From Sutcliffiella rhizosphaerae (GTDB taxonomy: Bacteria > Bacillota > Bacilli > Bacillales > Bacillaceae_I): 64,000 bases of DNA. Positions 38,207-49,128 of this stretch are shown piece by piece. The stretch's first letter is position 1, and every line of letters starts with the position of its first letter. Made by a program: the position numbers and the translations under genes. The stretch covers positions 124,001-188,000 of the forward strand of contig NZ_CAKJTJ010000001.1 of the NCBI RefSeq assembly GCF_917563925.1. Reading direction: 5' to 3'. The notes below the pieces were generated by a model that was given only the letters and a program-made list of their open reading frames with translations, was not told where the DNA came from and did no database searches.

Positions 38207-39082
38207 ATGGATTTTTCAGTTATCGGAAAAGAAATTAAGTCTCTTCGTCAAGAGCTTAGTATTTCTCAAGCAGAATTAAGTAATGATATATGTACTCAGT
38301 CTCAAATTAGTAAGATTGAAAAGGGCGAAGTCTATCCTCTAGCAAATACATTATACTTTATTGCTGAAAAACTCGGTGTAGATGTTAACTATTTTTATGA
38401 CCTTGCCACTACTCCTCATCTAGAATATGTAAAGGCAGTAAAAGAACAAGTTAGAAGTGCATTAAATGAGTATAACTATGAAGAAGTTTATCGTATTATT
38501 AGTGTCGAAAAGAAAAACCCATTGTTTTTTAACAACAGAAAGAACTCACAATTTTTACTTTGGAACGAAGGAATATGTAACTATTATACTAAGAAAAATA
38601 AAGGTTCTGCACTAAAATTATTAAAAGAAGCCCTTGACCTTACAAAAATGACCAACAAATTGTTAGGTGAAAGTGAAATTGAAATCATTAATAGTATCGG
38701 AATTATTCACTCAGAATCAGGAGATTTTGATAAAGCAATTGATACTTTTAATAGCGCATTTTTGCATTTTATTAAAATGCCTTCCGTCCATAATTGTACA
38801 ATAAAAACAAAAATTATCTACAATAAGTCTAAAGCATTAACAAAAATAAACAAATACAAGGATGCTATTAGTGAGTGCGAAAAGGGAATCAATTGGTGTG
38901 TTAAAAATAATAGCCTCTACTTGCTTGGTTCGTTATACTATCATATAGGTTTTAACTACTCATTATTAAATGATTATGATGCTGCAATTAAAAATTATAA
39001 TAAGGCAATTACTGTTTTTGAATTACAGAGTAATAGCGAAATTATTAAATATATTAATCAAAAAATTGATGATTTAAATTGA
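38207..39082 (+). CDS. PlcR-like HTH-TPR transcriptional regulator (RRNPP family)
   Basis: 291 residues. An N-terminal XRE helix-turn-helix (about 5-62: IGKEIKSLRQELSISQAELS, SQISKIEKGEVYP) is joined to a TPR-rich helical region to the C-terminus (NSIGIIHSESGDFDKAIDTF, IYNKSKALTKINKYKDAISE, YYHIGFNYSLLNDYDAAIKN). Length and layout match PlcR (about 285 aa), including the LLWNEGICNYY and KSKALTKI segments. Family members bind a reimported peptide through the TPRs and then switch gene expression. The ATG at 38207 follows TAGGAAGTGA; GTG 38198 overlaps it. Divergent from a PapR-like pre-peptide gene 196 bp away. Confidence 0.9.
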   Translation: MDFSVIGKEIKSLRQELSISQAELSNDICTQSQISKIEKGEVYPLANTLYFIAEKLGVDVNYFYDLATTPHLEYVKAVKEQVRSALNEYNYEEVYRIISVEKKNPLFFNNRKNSQFLLWNEGICNYYTKKNKGSALKLLKEALDLTKMTNKLLGESEIEIINSIGIIHSESGDFDKAIDTFNSAFLHFIKMPSVHNCTIKTKIIYNKSKALTKINKYKDAISECEKGINWCVKNNSLYLLGSLYYHIGFNYSLLNDYDAAIKNYNKAITVFELQSNSEIIKYINQKIDDLN

Positions 39083-39117
39083 AAATGAGCTGGAGTTTCC
39101 TCACAGCTCATTTTTAT
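39082..39117. terminator. Bidirectional terminator between the PlcR-like gene and opuFB
   Basis: AAAATGAGCTG / CAGCTCATTTTT around an 11-nt loop; T-run on the plus strand, TTTTC tail on the minus strand. Sits between two convergent stops. Confidence 0.85.
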
Positions 39118-39119
39118 TA

Positions 39120-40643
39120 TTAATTATTTATAAGGTTCTTACCTTTCAAAAACTCCAATGCCACTTCATATGGTGTCTTTCCTTCTACTGTTACTTGGTA
39201 GTTCATATCTCGCATTTCATCGTCGTTTATTTGATTTGCGAGTTTGTTTAGGATTTGTTCTAGTTCAGGGTATTGCTCAAGGGTTTCGTTTCTCATTAGT
39301 GCTGCTCCTTGGTATGGAGGGAACAAGTTTTCGTCATCTTCCAGTACCTTTAGGTTGAATTGCTGGATTTCAGCATCAGTGGAGTAGGCATCAACGAGGT
39401 TAACGTCGCCGGTTTCAGTGGCCTGGTACCTCAATTTCGCTTGCATAGTTGATACATTTTCAAAGGTAATTCCATAGAGTTCCTGTATGCCCAAATATCC
39501 ATCTTCTCTATCGGAAAATTCGAGGGTAAATCCTGCTTTAATTTCATTTTTGGCACCGTTCAGGTCTGAGATCGTGTTAATATCATTCTGCTCTGCAAAG
39601 TCTGATGGTATTGCTAATGCATAGGTATTATTGAATCCCATAGGCTGCAACAAGTATAAATCATCTTGTTCAAGTAACCCTTCCTTAGCTTGCTCAAATA
39701 CTTCTTCGTCATCGATACTAACTGGTTCCTCTCCAAGCAATGTCATGATGGCAGTACCAGAATATTCCGGATAGATGTCTATATTTTTATTCTTTAATGC
39801 TCTATACACAAAACTAGTATTTCCAAGTGACGGTTTTAGTTCCACTCTTAAATCGGTTTCCGCTTCGATTAATAGTTTATACATATTGATAATGATGTCT
39901 GGTTCTGCTCCGATTTTCCCACTGATAACTAAGTCCGGCTCTGTTGCTTTCATTACAGCGAATGGAGAAATGAAAAGCAAGACAGCCACTATACCAGCAA
40001 TAAGCGCCTTTTTTCCAGATCCATTTCTTGCTGCTCGTTCAATGATGCGGAGCACCATATCAAAAAGGATCGCCAGCAACGCTGCCGGTATTGCTCCTAA
40101 CAGGATAAGGGTATTGTCGTTTCGGTCAATTCCGAGTAAAATCAGGCTACCTAGCCCGCCTGCACCGATCAATGCCACAATGGTAGCTGTGCCAATAATT
40201 AATACCATTGCCGTTCTTATACCAGCCATGATTACAGGAAGTGCCAATGGTAGCTCTACTCTGAATAGCCGTTTCATTGACGTCATTCCCATTGCTTTTG
40301 CTGCTTCACGTACGGAGGGATCGACTTCTTTTATCCCAGTATAAGTATTTCGCAGTATTGGTAGCAAAGCATATAAAAATAAAGCTATGACTGCAGGAAG
40401 AAATCCGATACCAACAAGTGGGATAAGCAACCCAAGCAACGCTAAGGATGGAATGGTCTGTAGTACTGCTGTTATTCCAATTATCGGTTCAGCGATTCGT
40501 TCTTTTCTAGTAAGTAAGACACCAAGTGGAACGGATATTGCCACCGCAATCGCTAAGGCGATTACCGATATTTGGATGTGTTCCAGCACAGCCGACCAGA
40601 GCTGATCACCACGTGCTTCAAATAATTCTTGTAAAAAATTCAT
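39120..40643 (-). CDS. opuFB: OpuF-type osmoprotectant ABC transporter, permease-substrate-binding fusion
   Basis: 507 residues. An N-terminal permease domain (about 1-205, six helices) has the EAA-type loop in KEVDPSVREAAKAMGM. After one further helix (213-230) comes an OpuAC-type binding domain (SGKIGAEPDIIINMYKLLIE, YPEYSGTAIMTLLG, TYALAIPSDFAEQ). Such fusions import glycine betaine, choline or related compatible solutes. It overlaps opuFA by one base. Whether it takes betaine, carnitine or choline cannot be told. Confidence 0.92.
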   Translation of the reverse strand: MNFLQELFEARGDQLWSAVLEHIQISVIALAIAVAISVPLGVLLTRKERIAEPIIGITAVLQTIPSLALLGLLIPLVGIGFLPAVIALFLYALLPILRNTYTGIKEVDPSVREAAKAMGMTSMKRLFRVELPLALPVIMAGIRTAMVLIIGTATIVALIGAGGLGSLILLGIDRNDNTLILLGAIPAALLAILFDMVLRIIERAARNGSGKKALIAGIVAVLLFISPFAVMKATEPDLVISGKIGAEPDIIINMYKLLIEAETDLRVELKPSLGNTSFVYRALKNKNIDIYPEYSGTAIMTLLGEEPVSIDDEEVFEQAKEGLLEQDDLYLLQPMGFNNTYALAIPSDFAEQNDINTISDLNGAKNEIKAGFTLEFSDREDGYLGIQELYGITFENVSTMQAKLRYQATETGDVNLVDAYSTDAEIQQFNLKVLEDDENLFPPYQGAALMRNETLEQYPELEQILNKLANQINDDEMRDMNYQVTVEGKTPYEVALEFLKGKNLINN

Positions 40644-41596
40644 TAGACATGTCCCCCTTCCTTGCTATGGTTATGAAGGAATAAGAGGACATTCTCTCTT
40701 GTCAAAACTCCAAGTGATTCCTGGTTCTTCATAATTGTAATAGCTTCTTCTTTACTGAACCACTCTAATGCTTTCCCTAAAGTGATGGAGCTCTTCACTT
40801 CTTTTAGAGATGTACGTTCAGAATCAAGTCCCAGTTCCTCTAACATTTCATCCAGAGGCTGCTGAAGAATGCTTTGTCTATTGCCAATGAATGATTTTAC
40901 GTAATCATTTTTCGGATGGTTGATAAATTCTTCTGGTGTACCGATTTGGACTATCTCGCCATCCTTCATCAGACAGATACGGTCTCCTAGTGTAAGTGCT
41001 TCATGCATATCATGGGTAACAAATACAATTGTTTTTTGGATTTTTTTCTTGAGTCGTAAAAAATCTTGCTGGAGCTGTTCTCTACTAAGTGGATCTAGCG
41101 CACTAAAAGGCTCATCCATTAAGATTATTGGTGGATTGGCAGCAAGTGCTCTCGCCACCCCGACACGCTGCTGTTGCCCACCTGACAACTCAGAGGGTTT
41201 GCGTTTTTTGTATGTATGTGGCTCTAAACCAACTAGATCTAATAGCTCATCCACTCTTTTCGTGATGTCTGCTTTTTTCCAGGACTTCAACTCAGGGACA
41301 ATTGCAATATTTTCTTCTATCGTCATATGTGGAAAAAGGGCAATTTGTTGGAGTACATAGCCGATATTCCATCGTAGTTCATGGATGTTATGACTATTGA
41401 TACTCTTTCCATCAATTAAGATATCTCCATTTGTTACATTATGTAGTCTATTTATCATTTTCAAGGTCGTCGTTTTCCCACAACCACTTGGACCAATCAG
41501 AACGAAAAACTCTCCCTCCTCTATTTCGATGTTAAGGGACTGAACTGCATTAGTTCCATCTTCATACGTTTTTGATACATCTTGAAAGGTTATCAA
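40643..41596 (-). CDS. opuFA: OpuF-type osmoprotectant ABC transporter, ATP-binding subunit
   Basis: 317 residues from a TTG start. The ATPase has Walker [14 protein letters not shown]-loop QQIALFPHM, signature [15 protein letters not shown], Walker [13 protein letters not shown] and H-loop [10 protein letters not shown]-terminal CBS-like tail (about 240-317) fits osmolyte ATPases. The frame runs to 41839 but overlaps the divergent nuclease gene; GGGGAG is 9 nt before the TTG at 41596, which gives the family's usual N-terminus. It is cotranscribed with opuFB. Confidence 0.94.
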   Translation of the reverse strand: MITFQDVSKTYEDGTNAVQSLNIEIEEGEFFVLIGPSGCGKTTTLKMINRLHNVTNGDILIDGKSINSHNIHELRWNIGYVLQQIALFPHMTIEENIAIVPELKSWKKADITKRVDELLDLVGLEPHTYKKRKPSELSGGQQQRVGVARALAANPPIILMDEPFSALDPLSREQLQQDFLRLKKKIQKTIVFVTHDMHEALTLGDRICLMKDGEIVQIGTPEEFINHPKNDYVKSFIGNRQSILQQPLDEMLEELGLDSERTSLKEVKSSITLGKALEWFSKEEAITIMKNQESLGVLTRENVLLFLHNHSKEGGHV

Positions 41597-41756
41597 CCGA
41601 AAGCACTCCCCATTCATACTTAATCTTTTTTTAATATTTCCTAAAAGTACAAACAATAAATACCCTATTTTTCGGATTTTAAAACAAAGAAACCTCCTTT
41701 CCATCGCTTTGTCATGATATAATGGGGCAAGATTTTCCGAAGAATAGGTGACAACA

Positions 41757-42542
41757 ATGAGAAGTATATGGTTATTATGGTGCATGTGTTTATTATTGGT
41801 ATCAACAGGTTGTGTTTTGGAAGAGGATACTTTCAGCACCCCCTCACTGGAACAAGCACAAGAAAAACAGGAACAAAGTGAAAATCGAGAGCATGACTAC
41901 CCAAGATTAACGGTTCCCCTTGTTCGAGTAATTGATGGTGACACTGTGAAAGTGATGGTAAATGGGGAAGAGGAGAATATCCGTTTTCTATTAGTGGATA
42001 CTCCCGAAACAAACCACCCTCGAATGAACGGTCCACAGCCGTTTGGACCCGAAGCAAAGGATTTTATGGAGAAACTATTAAAAGATGCTGAAGTGGAGAT
42101 AGAGCTCGACGTTAGTGAACGTGATCGATATCGGAGAATATTGGCCTATGTTTATGCTGATGGAGTATTGGTACAGGAAGAATTATTACGTGCAGGACTA
42201 GCCAGAGTGGCATATATTTTCCCTCCAAATACACGGTATGTTGATCGTTTTCAATCTATTCAGAAGGAAGCACAAGAAAAAGCTGTTGGTATATGGAGTG
42301 TAGAAAACTATGCACAAGAGGATGGCTTCTATCCTGAGTTTATGGAAGATATCCAATCTAATGAACAAAAAGAACAAGTTAAAAATAGTCAAAACTGCAC
42401 TATTAAAGGAAACATTAACTCTAAAGGCGAAAAAATCTATCATATTAAATCTGGTGCATTTTACGATAGGACCATTCCAGAAGAATGCTTTGATACAGAA
42501 GATGAAGCAGTAGCTGCTGGATACCGAAAATCAAAAAGATGA
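41757..42542 (+). CDS. Thermonuclease-family lipoprotein nuclease with C-terminal sunset-like domain
   Basis: 261 residues. Lipobox LLVSTGC ends a signal peptide. The staphylococcal-nuclease core follows: [42 protein letters not shown] (the family catalytic Arg/Glu region) and [11 protein letters not shown]. The C-terminal 50 residues ([17 protein letters not shown] and [16 protein letters not shown]) match the small sunset-type domain often added to these nucleases. A cell-surface DNase/RNase is inferred. AATAGGTGACAACA precedes the ATG. Confidence 0.9.
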   Translation: MRSIWLLWCMCLLLVSTGCVLEEDTFSTPSLEQAQEKQEQSENREHDYPRLTVPLVRVIDGDTVKVMVNGEEENIRFLLVDTPETNHPRMNGPQPFGPEAKDFMEKLLKDAEVEIELDVSERDRYRRILAYVYADGVLVQEELLRAGLARVAYIFPPNTRYVDRFQSIQKEAQEKAVGIWSVENYAQEDGFYPEFMEDIQSNEQKEQVKNSQNCTIKGNINSKGEKIYHIKSGAFYDRTIPEECFDTEDEAVAAGYRKSKR

Positions 42543-42590
42543 AAATAATAAAGGAGCCAATGCTAGGTTCATCCCTATAACACTGGCTCC
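42541..42590 (-). terminator. Terminator of yrhC
   Basis: Minus strand GGAGCCAGTG / CATTGGCTCC with an inner TAGG/CCTA pair and a TTTATTATTTTC tail. Also lies just after the convergent nuclease stop. Confidence 0.6.
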
Positions 42591-42597
42591 ATCTAAT

Positions 42598-42831
42598 TTA
42601 TTTATCCTCTTGTTCTTGTAATTGTTTTTTTATTTTGCTTACCCTAAAAATAAAAAAGATCGCAAAAACAAGTAACAATGCAGTTGTTCCCATCATAGTA
42701 AATAATTGCAAGGAGTTTTTTCCCGCATGCTGAAAAACAACGCCGATATATAAAAAGACACTAGCCGCTGTTAAAATTATAGCAAATCGTTTGTAGTCTT
42801 GTAACTTCGCTTGTAATTCTTTTACGTTCAC
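42598..42831 (-). CDS. yrhC: YrhC family protein
   Basis: 77 residues with two membrane helices (about 15-34 and 43-63) and a charged tail KIKKQLQEQEDK. It matches YrhC, in B. subtilis the last gene of the yrrT-mtnN-mccA-mccB-yrhC operon. Here it is cut off from mccB by about 3.4 kb with several genes, so it must have its own promoter. Function unknown. Confidence 0.85.
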   Translation of the reverse strand: MNVKELQAKLQDYKRFAIILTAASVFLYIGVVFQHAGKNSLQLFTMMGTTALLLVFAIFFIFRVSKIKKQLQEQEDK

Positions 42832-43035
42832 CTCAAAACCCCCTATCTCCCATTACTTTAACATAGATTAGTAGAGTTTCCACCTTGTAAATTTTCCCTT
42901 CAATTGTCAAATAAGGTCCTTTCTCCTAGTAACATAAGGTAAAAAGAATCAATCTGAATTTCTTGTACCCTGTCACTGTCTTATCCTTTTATAACTAGGT
43001 ATAATGAAAAAATAACTTGGAAGGAGGGACTTCCT

Positions 43036-43209
43036 TTGAAACACATTCTATTAATTTTCTGCTTCTTAACTCTACTTGCCGCATGTTCCTCTGGTAGTGA
43101 CAGTACGGAACAGATTATTATTGTAGATCCTCCGCCTGAATCTGAAAATAATGCTACTCAAAGCACAAAGGATGGTACTCTATACCCCAGAAATGATGGT
43201 GAAGATTAA
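43036..43209 (+). CDS. Small lipoprotein, function unknown
   Basis: 57 residues from a TTG start: MKHILLIFCFLTLLAAC gives a signal peptide with a LAAC lipobox, then a short acidic tail (DPPPESENNATQSTKDG). AAGGAGGGA precedes the TTG. A GGAAG/CTTCC pair flanks the ribosome binding site. Not recognised. It lies between yrhC and a padR-like gene. Confidence 0.7.
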   Translation: MKHILLIFCFLTLLAACSSGSDSTEQIIIVDPPPESENNATQSTKDGTLYPRNDGED

Positions 43210-43287
43210 GAAAGGATGGGAACACCGTACAACCATTAGGGCGTACTGACAAGCAAAATTTCTATAAAAGATATTATTTATCTTAGG

Positions 43288-43325
43288 TAAAAAAACATTC
43301 TTCTTAAAATAGGATGTTTTTTTTG
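43288..43325 (+). terminator. Probable terminator before the padR-like gene
   Basis: AAAAAACAT / ATGTTTTTT around a 15-nt loop with a T-run. Weak stem. Confidence 0.5.
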
Positions 43326-43383
43326 AAATAATACCTTGCATTATTAAGTAATGTTTTTTATAGTGAAACAGGAGGTGGAAATT

Positions 43384-43737
43384 TTGGAAGTAAATAAAGA
43401 GGTTTTAAAAGGTCATATAGATACGCTGATATTGTCCCTTTTACATAGTAGAGATATGTACGGATATGAATTAGCTAAATTAGTGAGAGAAAAAAGCGAA
43501 GAACAATTTGAATTAAAGGAAGGAACACTTTATTTATCTCTAAAGCGATTAGAAAAAAACAAGTGGATTACCTCTTACTGGGGCGACGAACAGGGCGTTG
43601 GAGGAAGAAGAAAATATTATAATCTGACACCTTTAGGTGAAGAAGGTTTTGAAAATAAACGCAAGGAATGGCAATTTGTTAAACAAATGATTGATAAATT
43701 TATTGAAGGGGGAGATAAATTTGAAACAGATAGATAA
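43384..43737 (+). CDS. PadR family transcriptional regulator
   Basis: 117 residues from a TTG start behind GGAGGTGG. The PadR winged helix is plain: LKGHIDTLILSLLHSRDMYGY, then LKEGTLYLSLKRLEKNKWI, then GGRRKYYNLTPLG. PadR proteins are repressors, often of membrane genes beside them. It overlaps the next gene by 17 bp, so the pair is coupled. Autoregulation is expected from the family, not shown here. Confidence 0.92.
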   Translation: MEVNKEVLKGHIDTLILSLLHSRDMYGYELAKLVREKSEEQFELKEGTLYLSLKRLEKNKWITSYWGDEQGVGGRRKYYNLTPLGEEGFENKRKEWQFVKQMIDKFIEGGDKFETDR

Positions 43738-44416
43738 ATATGTAAATACGGTTTATAAGAATGCAAGTGGGAACAAAAAAGAAATTGAAGAACTAAAGTC
43801 AGAGATGAAAAATCATCTTTTGGAAGCAGTAAATGATTTAAAAGAGAAAGGGTATTCCGAACTAGAAGCGATTGATATAGCTATAGAACGTTTTGGTGAA
43901 GCAGAGGAGATGCGCTCTATTGTATCTCAATTGTTTAAGGTACAAAAAACTTTTTCTAAATGGGTTCTTTATATAGGAATAGCAATTTTACTACTCTCAA
44001 CTGCAATTTTTGGTTACTTTATAAATATCGGAAATGAACGCACAAGTGAACAGTCTGAAATTGCTTATTCAATCGGAGATATTATCGATAACGACCCAGA
44101 ATTATCAGATGAGACAAAAGAGCAAATTGAAAATTTGTTAAATAACGCCAATTACATTAGAAAAATGAACGTTTATCAGAATGGTGATAGTGAGAACCCT
44201 GTATATAAATTAGATAAAAACACCCATCAAACATTATCTTTAGTATATAGTGATTTGCGATATGGCAGTGGAAATAGTAATAGTTTTGTTGAAATTGAAG
44301 TTCTTGATTATCGTAACATTGGAATATTATCATTATTTTTTGGTGTTACGTGTTTTGGTGTTCTTTTCATCATATGGACAATTATCAATGCGTATCATAG
44401 AAGAAAAAAGGTGTAG
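43721..44416 (+). CDS. Permease-prefix/DUF1700-like membrane protein
   Basis: 231 residues from a TTG start behind GGGGGAG. The N-terminal helical domain (KNASGNKKEIEELKSEMKNH, YSELEAIDIAIERFGEAEEM) is the permease prefix domain often encoded after PadR regulators. Then comes one membrane helix (WVLYIGIAILLLSTAIFGYF), an extracytoplasmic segment, and a second helix near the C-terminus (GILSLFFGVTCFGVLFIIWT). No transporter follows. The role is unknown; an envelope-stress or sensing function is inference. Confidence 0.85.
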   Translation: MKQIDKYVNTVYKNASGNKKEIEELKSEMKNHLLEAVNDLKEKGYSELEAIDIAIERFGEAEEMRSIVSQLFKVQKTFSKWVLYIGIAILLLSTAIFGYFINIGNERTSEQSEIAYSIGDIIDNDPELSDETKEQIENLLNNANYIRKMNVYQNGDSENPVYKLDKNTHQTLSLVYSDLRYGSGNSNSFVEIEVLDYRNIGILSLFFGVTCFGVLFIIWTIINAYHRRKKV

Positions 44417-44455
44417 CGAGTGAAAATTCCTCCATTCAATTATCATTAGGATAAA

Positions 44456-44494
44456 TAAAAATAGCAACTGAGAGAATTCAGTTGCTATTTTTTA
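44456..44494 (+). terminator. Terminator of the padR unit
   Basis: AATAGCAACTGA / TCAGTTGCTATT with a 6-nt loop, followed by a T-run. Confidence 0.9.
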
Positions 44495-44601
44495 TGCGAA
44501 TTAGTTTTCATTATGATTGATAAAAAGTATCTTAATTCAGGAGAATTGTAGCTTTCTCCAATCAACAAAATCAGTTTAGCTTTCAGGTAGCTTTGTTTTT
44601 A

Positions 44602-46137
44602 TTAAAATTGATAGATAGCAGCATATTTTTCTTCTAAATATCTAACTAGATACTTGGCATCAAGTTCTTCTCCAGTTAACTTAACAATTAAATCATTTGG
44701 TGAATACAACTTTCCATATTGATGAATGTTTTCCTTTAACCACCCACCGATTGCCAGGAAATTACCTTGCTCGATTTTATCGTAAAAATCAGGCATTTCT
44801 TTTAAGAAGGTATAAAGGATTTGTGCAGCATAGAGATTACCTAATGAATAGGATGGGAAGTATCCAAAACCACCGAAAGACCAGTGAACATCCTGAAGAA
44901 CTCCTAATGTATCTGTTGGCGGTGTGATCCCTAGGTATTCTTCCATCTTTTCGTTCCAAACCTTTGGAAGGTCCTTCACTTCATATTCTCCGGCAAACAA
45001 CCCCTTCTCTACTTCATAACGTATCATGATATGAAGATTGTAGGTCAATTCATCCGCTTCTACGCGAATATAGGATGGGTCCACTTTATTTACTGATCGA
45101 TAGAAATCGTCTAAAGAAACTTCAGAAAGCTGCTCTGGGAAATGTTTTTGCAGATCCTCGTAAAAATATACCCAGAACTCTTTACTTCTGCCGACCATAT
45201 TTTCTAAGAAACGTGATTGAGATTCATGAATACCAAATGAAGTTCCTCTACGAATTACTCTTCCTTCATAATCAGGATTGACTCCTTGTTCATACATACC
45301 ATGACCTGCTTCATGGATGGTACCAAAAATGGCAGATCTAACATTTTCTTTAAGATAGCGTGTTGTAATTCTCACATCGCCAGTGTTGACCGAAGATGCA
45401 AAGGGGTGTACTGTTTCATCTAATCTTCCAGCTTCCATATCAAAACCAATTAAAGGTAAAATATATTGATTAAATTTCTTTTGAGATTCAATGTCATAGT
45501 CTTGAGCAAAAATGTCTTCTCTTGGCTGGGATTTGGAGGCTTTAATTTTATTTAAAATTTCCACACTCTTTTCACGAAGCTCTTTAAATAACGGATCAAG
45601 TTTCTCCACTGTTAATCCAGGCTCAAATTCATTAAGCATCGCGTTGTATGGATGACCTTCGTATCCATAATACTCAGCGAATTTCTTTTTAAATACAAGT
45701 ACTTTTTCCAACACCGGAGCATATGAGGCAAAATCATTGTTCTCACGTGCTGCTTCCCATGCTTCATTTGCATCATTCACTAGAACTACATACTCCTGAT
45801 ATTCATCAGCAGGAATTTTAACCGATTTATCATAATTCTTTTTACGTTCACTTACACATGCTTTCGTTGCATCATCCAGTTGTTCCCAAACCTTGTCCTC
45901 TGTTAAAAATTCCAATAAGTCTCCCATTTCTTTGGAGATGGATAATTTGAATGCTTCTGTTGAAAGGGTCCCTCTTGCTTTCCCAAATAGTGAACGCCCT
46001 TTTTTAGGTGCTTTTGTTTTTGAATCCCAGCTTAATAAGCCTAGTACATCGCTATAGTGACAAAGTTTTTCATCTAATTTGTTGAACGCATCCACCTTAT
46101 CTTGGATGCTAGCTTCCAATACAGGTACTGAAGACAT
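44602..46137 (-). CDS. M32 family metallocarboxypeptidase
   Basis: 511 residues, usual for thermostable carboxypeptidase 1 (YpwA-like). The zinc motif HEAGHGMYEQG is seen near residue 265, with ESQSRFLENMVGRS about 25 residues on as third-ligand helix; DVRITTRY and a final PSYSLGNLYAAQI segment are typical. It removes C-terminal residues from peptides in the cytoplasm. AGGGGGAATACAG precedes the ATG. It lies between the padR unit and mccB, not its B. subtilis place. Confidence 0.94.
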   Translation of the reverse strand: MSSVPVLEASIQDKVDAFNKLDEKLCHYSDVLGLLSWDSKTKAPKKGRSLFGKARGTLSTEAFKLSISKEMGDLLEFLTEDKVWEQLDDATKACVSERKKNYDKSVKIPADEYQEYVVLVNDANEAWEAARENNDFASYAPVLEKVLVFKKKFAEYYGYEGHPYNAMLNEFEPGLTVEKLDPLFKELREKSVEILNKIKASKSQPREDIFAQDYDIESQKKFNQYILPLIGFDMEAGRLDETVHPFASSVNTGDVRITTRYLKENVRSAIFGTIHEAGHGMYEQGVNPDYEGRVIRRGTSFGIHESQSRFLENMVGRSKEFWVYFYEDLQKHFPEQLSEVSLDDFYRSVNKVDPSYIRVEADELTYNLHIMIRYEVEKGLFAGEYEVKDLPKVWNEKMEEYLGITPPTDTLGVLQDVHWSFGGFGYFPSYSLGNLYAAQILYTFLKEMPDFYDKIEQGNFLAIGGWLKENIHQYGKLYSPNDLIVKLTGEELDAKYLVRYLEEKYAAIYQF

Positions 46138-46212
46138 CTGTATTCCCCCTAATAAAAATAGTATGAATATTATGTATTCTCATTTATTATAGCAGATAAA
46201 TAATGAGATTAG

Positions 46213-46257
46213 AAAAAATAAAAACTCCCTGTAAGAGAATTCCTCTAACAGGGAGTG
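46213..46257 (-). terminator. Terminator after mccB
   Basis: Minus strand ACTCCCTGTTAGAGG / CTCTTACAGGGAGT with a TTTTTATTTTTT tail, right after mccB. Confidence 0.9.
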
Positions 46258-46263
46258 ACAAAA

Positions 46264-48325
<2,062 letters not shown>

Positions 48326-48353
48326 TATATTTCCCCCTGCGATCAACTAAAAA

Positions 48354-49055
48354 CTAAGCTGACTTCAATTCAGTAAGCATGTTTTCAATCAGCATGGAAG
48401 AATGCAATGCGGCTTTGCTTAAGAATTGGTCAAAGCTAATGTTTGACTCTTTTCCAGCAATATCAGATAACGCACGAATCACGACAAATGGCACTTTAAA
48501 TGAGTGGCACACTTGCGCGATGGCAGCAGCTTCCATTTCTGCAGCTTGTAACTCAGGCATCTTTTCACGAACAGCCTCCACTCGAACAGGGTCATTCATA
48601 AAGGAATCACCGGTTGCAATCAATCCCTCCACTACCTGCATGCCACTTACATTTTTCGCTGCCTTTTTAGCGACATTCATTAATTTGGAATCCGCTTCAA
48701 AAGCTGCCGGAAGACCAGGTACTTGTCCATACTCGTATCCAAATGCCGTCACATCTACATCATGGTGACGAACCTCTGTAGAAATCACGATATCTCCAAC
48801 ATTCAGAGATGGTGAGAAGCCTCCTGCAGATCCTGTGTTAATAACAACATCAGGCTGGAACCTTTCCAAAAGTAACGCAGTACTAAGTGCCGCATTTACT
48901 TTTCCGATACCCGATTTTGATAATATAATATCTACTCCGTTAAGAGTACCTGTGTAATATTCACAACCAGCAACGGTTGTCGTTTCCATTCCTTCGATTT
49001 TATCTCTTAGAATGGTTACTTCCTCTTCCATTGCACCGATGATTGCTGCTTTCAT
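48354..49055 (-). CDS. mtnN: 5'-methylthioadenosine/S-adenosylhomocysteine nucleosidase
   Basis: 233 residues. Hydrolyses MTA and SAH, feeding homocysteine and methylthioribose recycling. [17 protein letters not shown] with the catalytic Glu at the N-terminus, INTGSAGGF, and [13 protein letters not shown] with ALSDIAG (catalytic Asp) near the C-terminus. The ATG at 49055 follows AGAGGG. Preceded by yrrT and a stem-loop. Confidence 0.95.
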   Translation of the reverse strand: MKAAIIGAMEEEVTILRDKIEGMETTTVAGCEYYTGTLNGVDIILSKSGIGKVNAALSTALLLERFQPDVVINTGSAGGFSPSLNVGDIVISTEVRHHDVDVTAFGYEYGQVPGLPAAFEADSKLMNVAKKAAKNVSGMQVVEGLIATGDSFMNDPVRVEAVREKMPELQAAEMEAAAIAQVCHSFKVPFVVIRALSDIAGKESNISFDQFLSKAALHSSMLIENMLTELKSA

Positions 49056-49084
49056 GGTAAAAATCCCTCTTTTCATAAGATTAG

Positions 49085-49124
49085 CCGCCAGAGCTTTTCC
49101 TCTGAAAAGAGAGAAAAGTGGCGG
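49085..49124 (-). other. Intercistronic stem-loop between yrrT and mtnN
   Basis: Outer pair CCGCCA/TGGCGG encloses a hairpin CTTTTC-CTCT-GAAAAG. No T-tract follows on the minus strand, so it is unlikely to be a terminator; an mRNA processing or stability element is possible. Confidence 0.5.
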
Positions 49125-49128
49125 TCTG

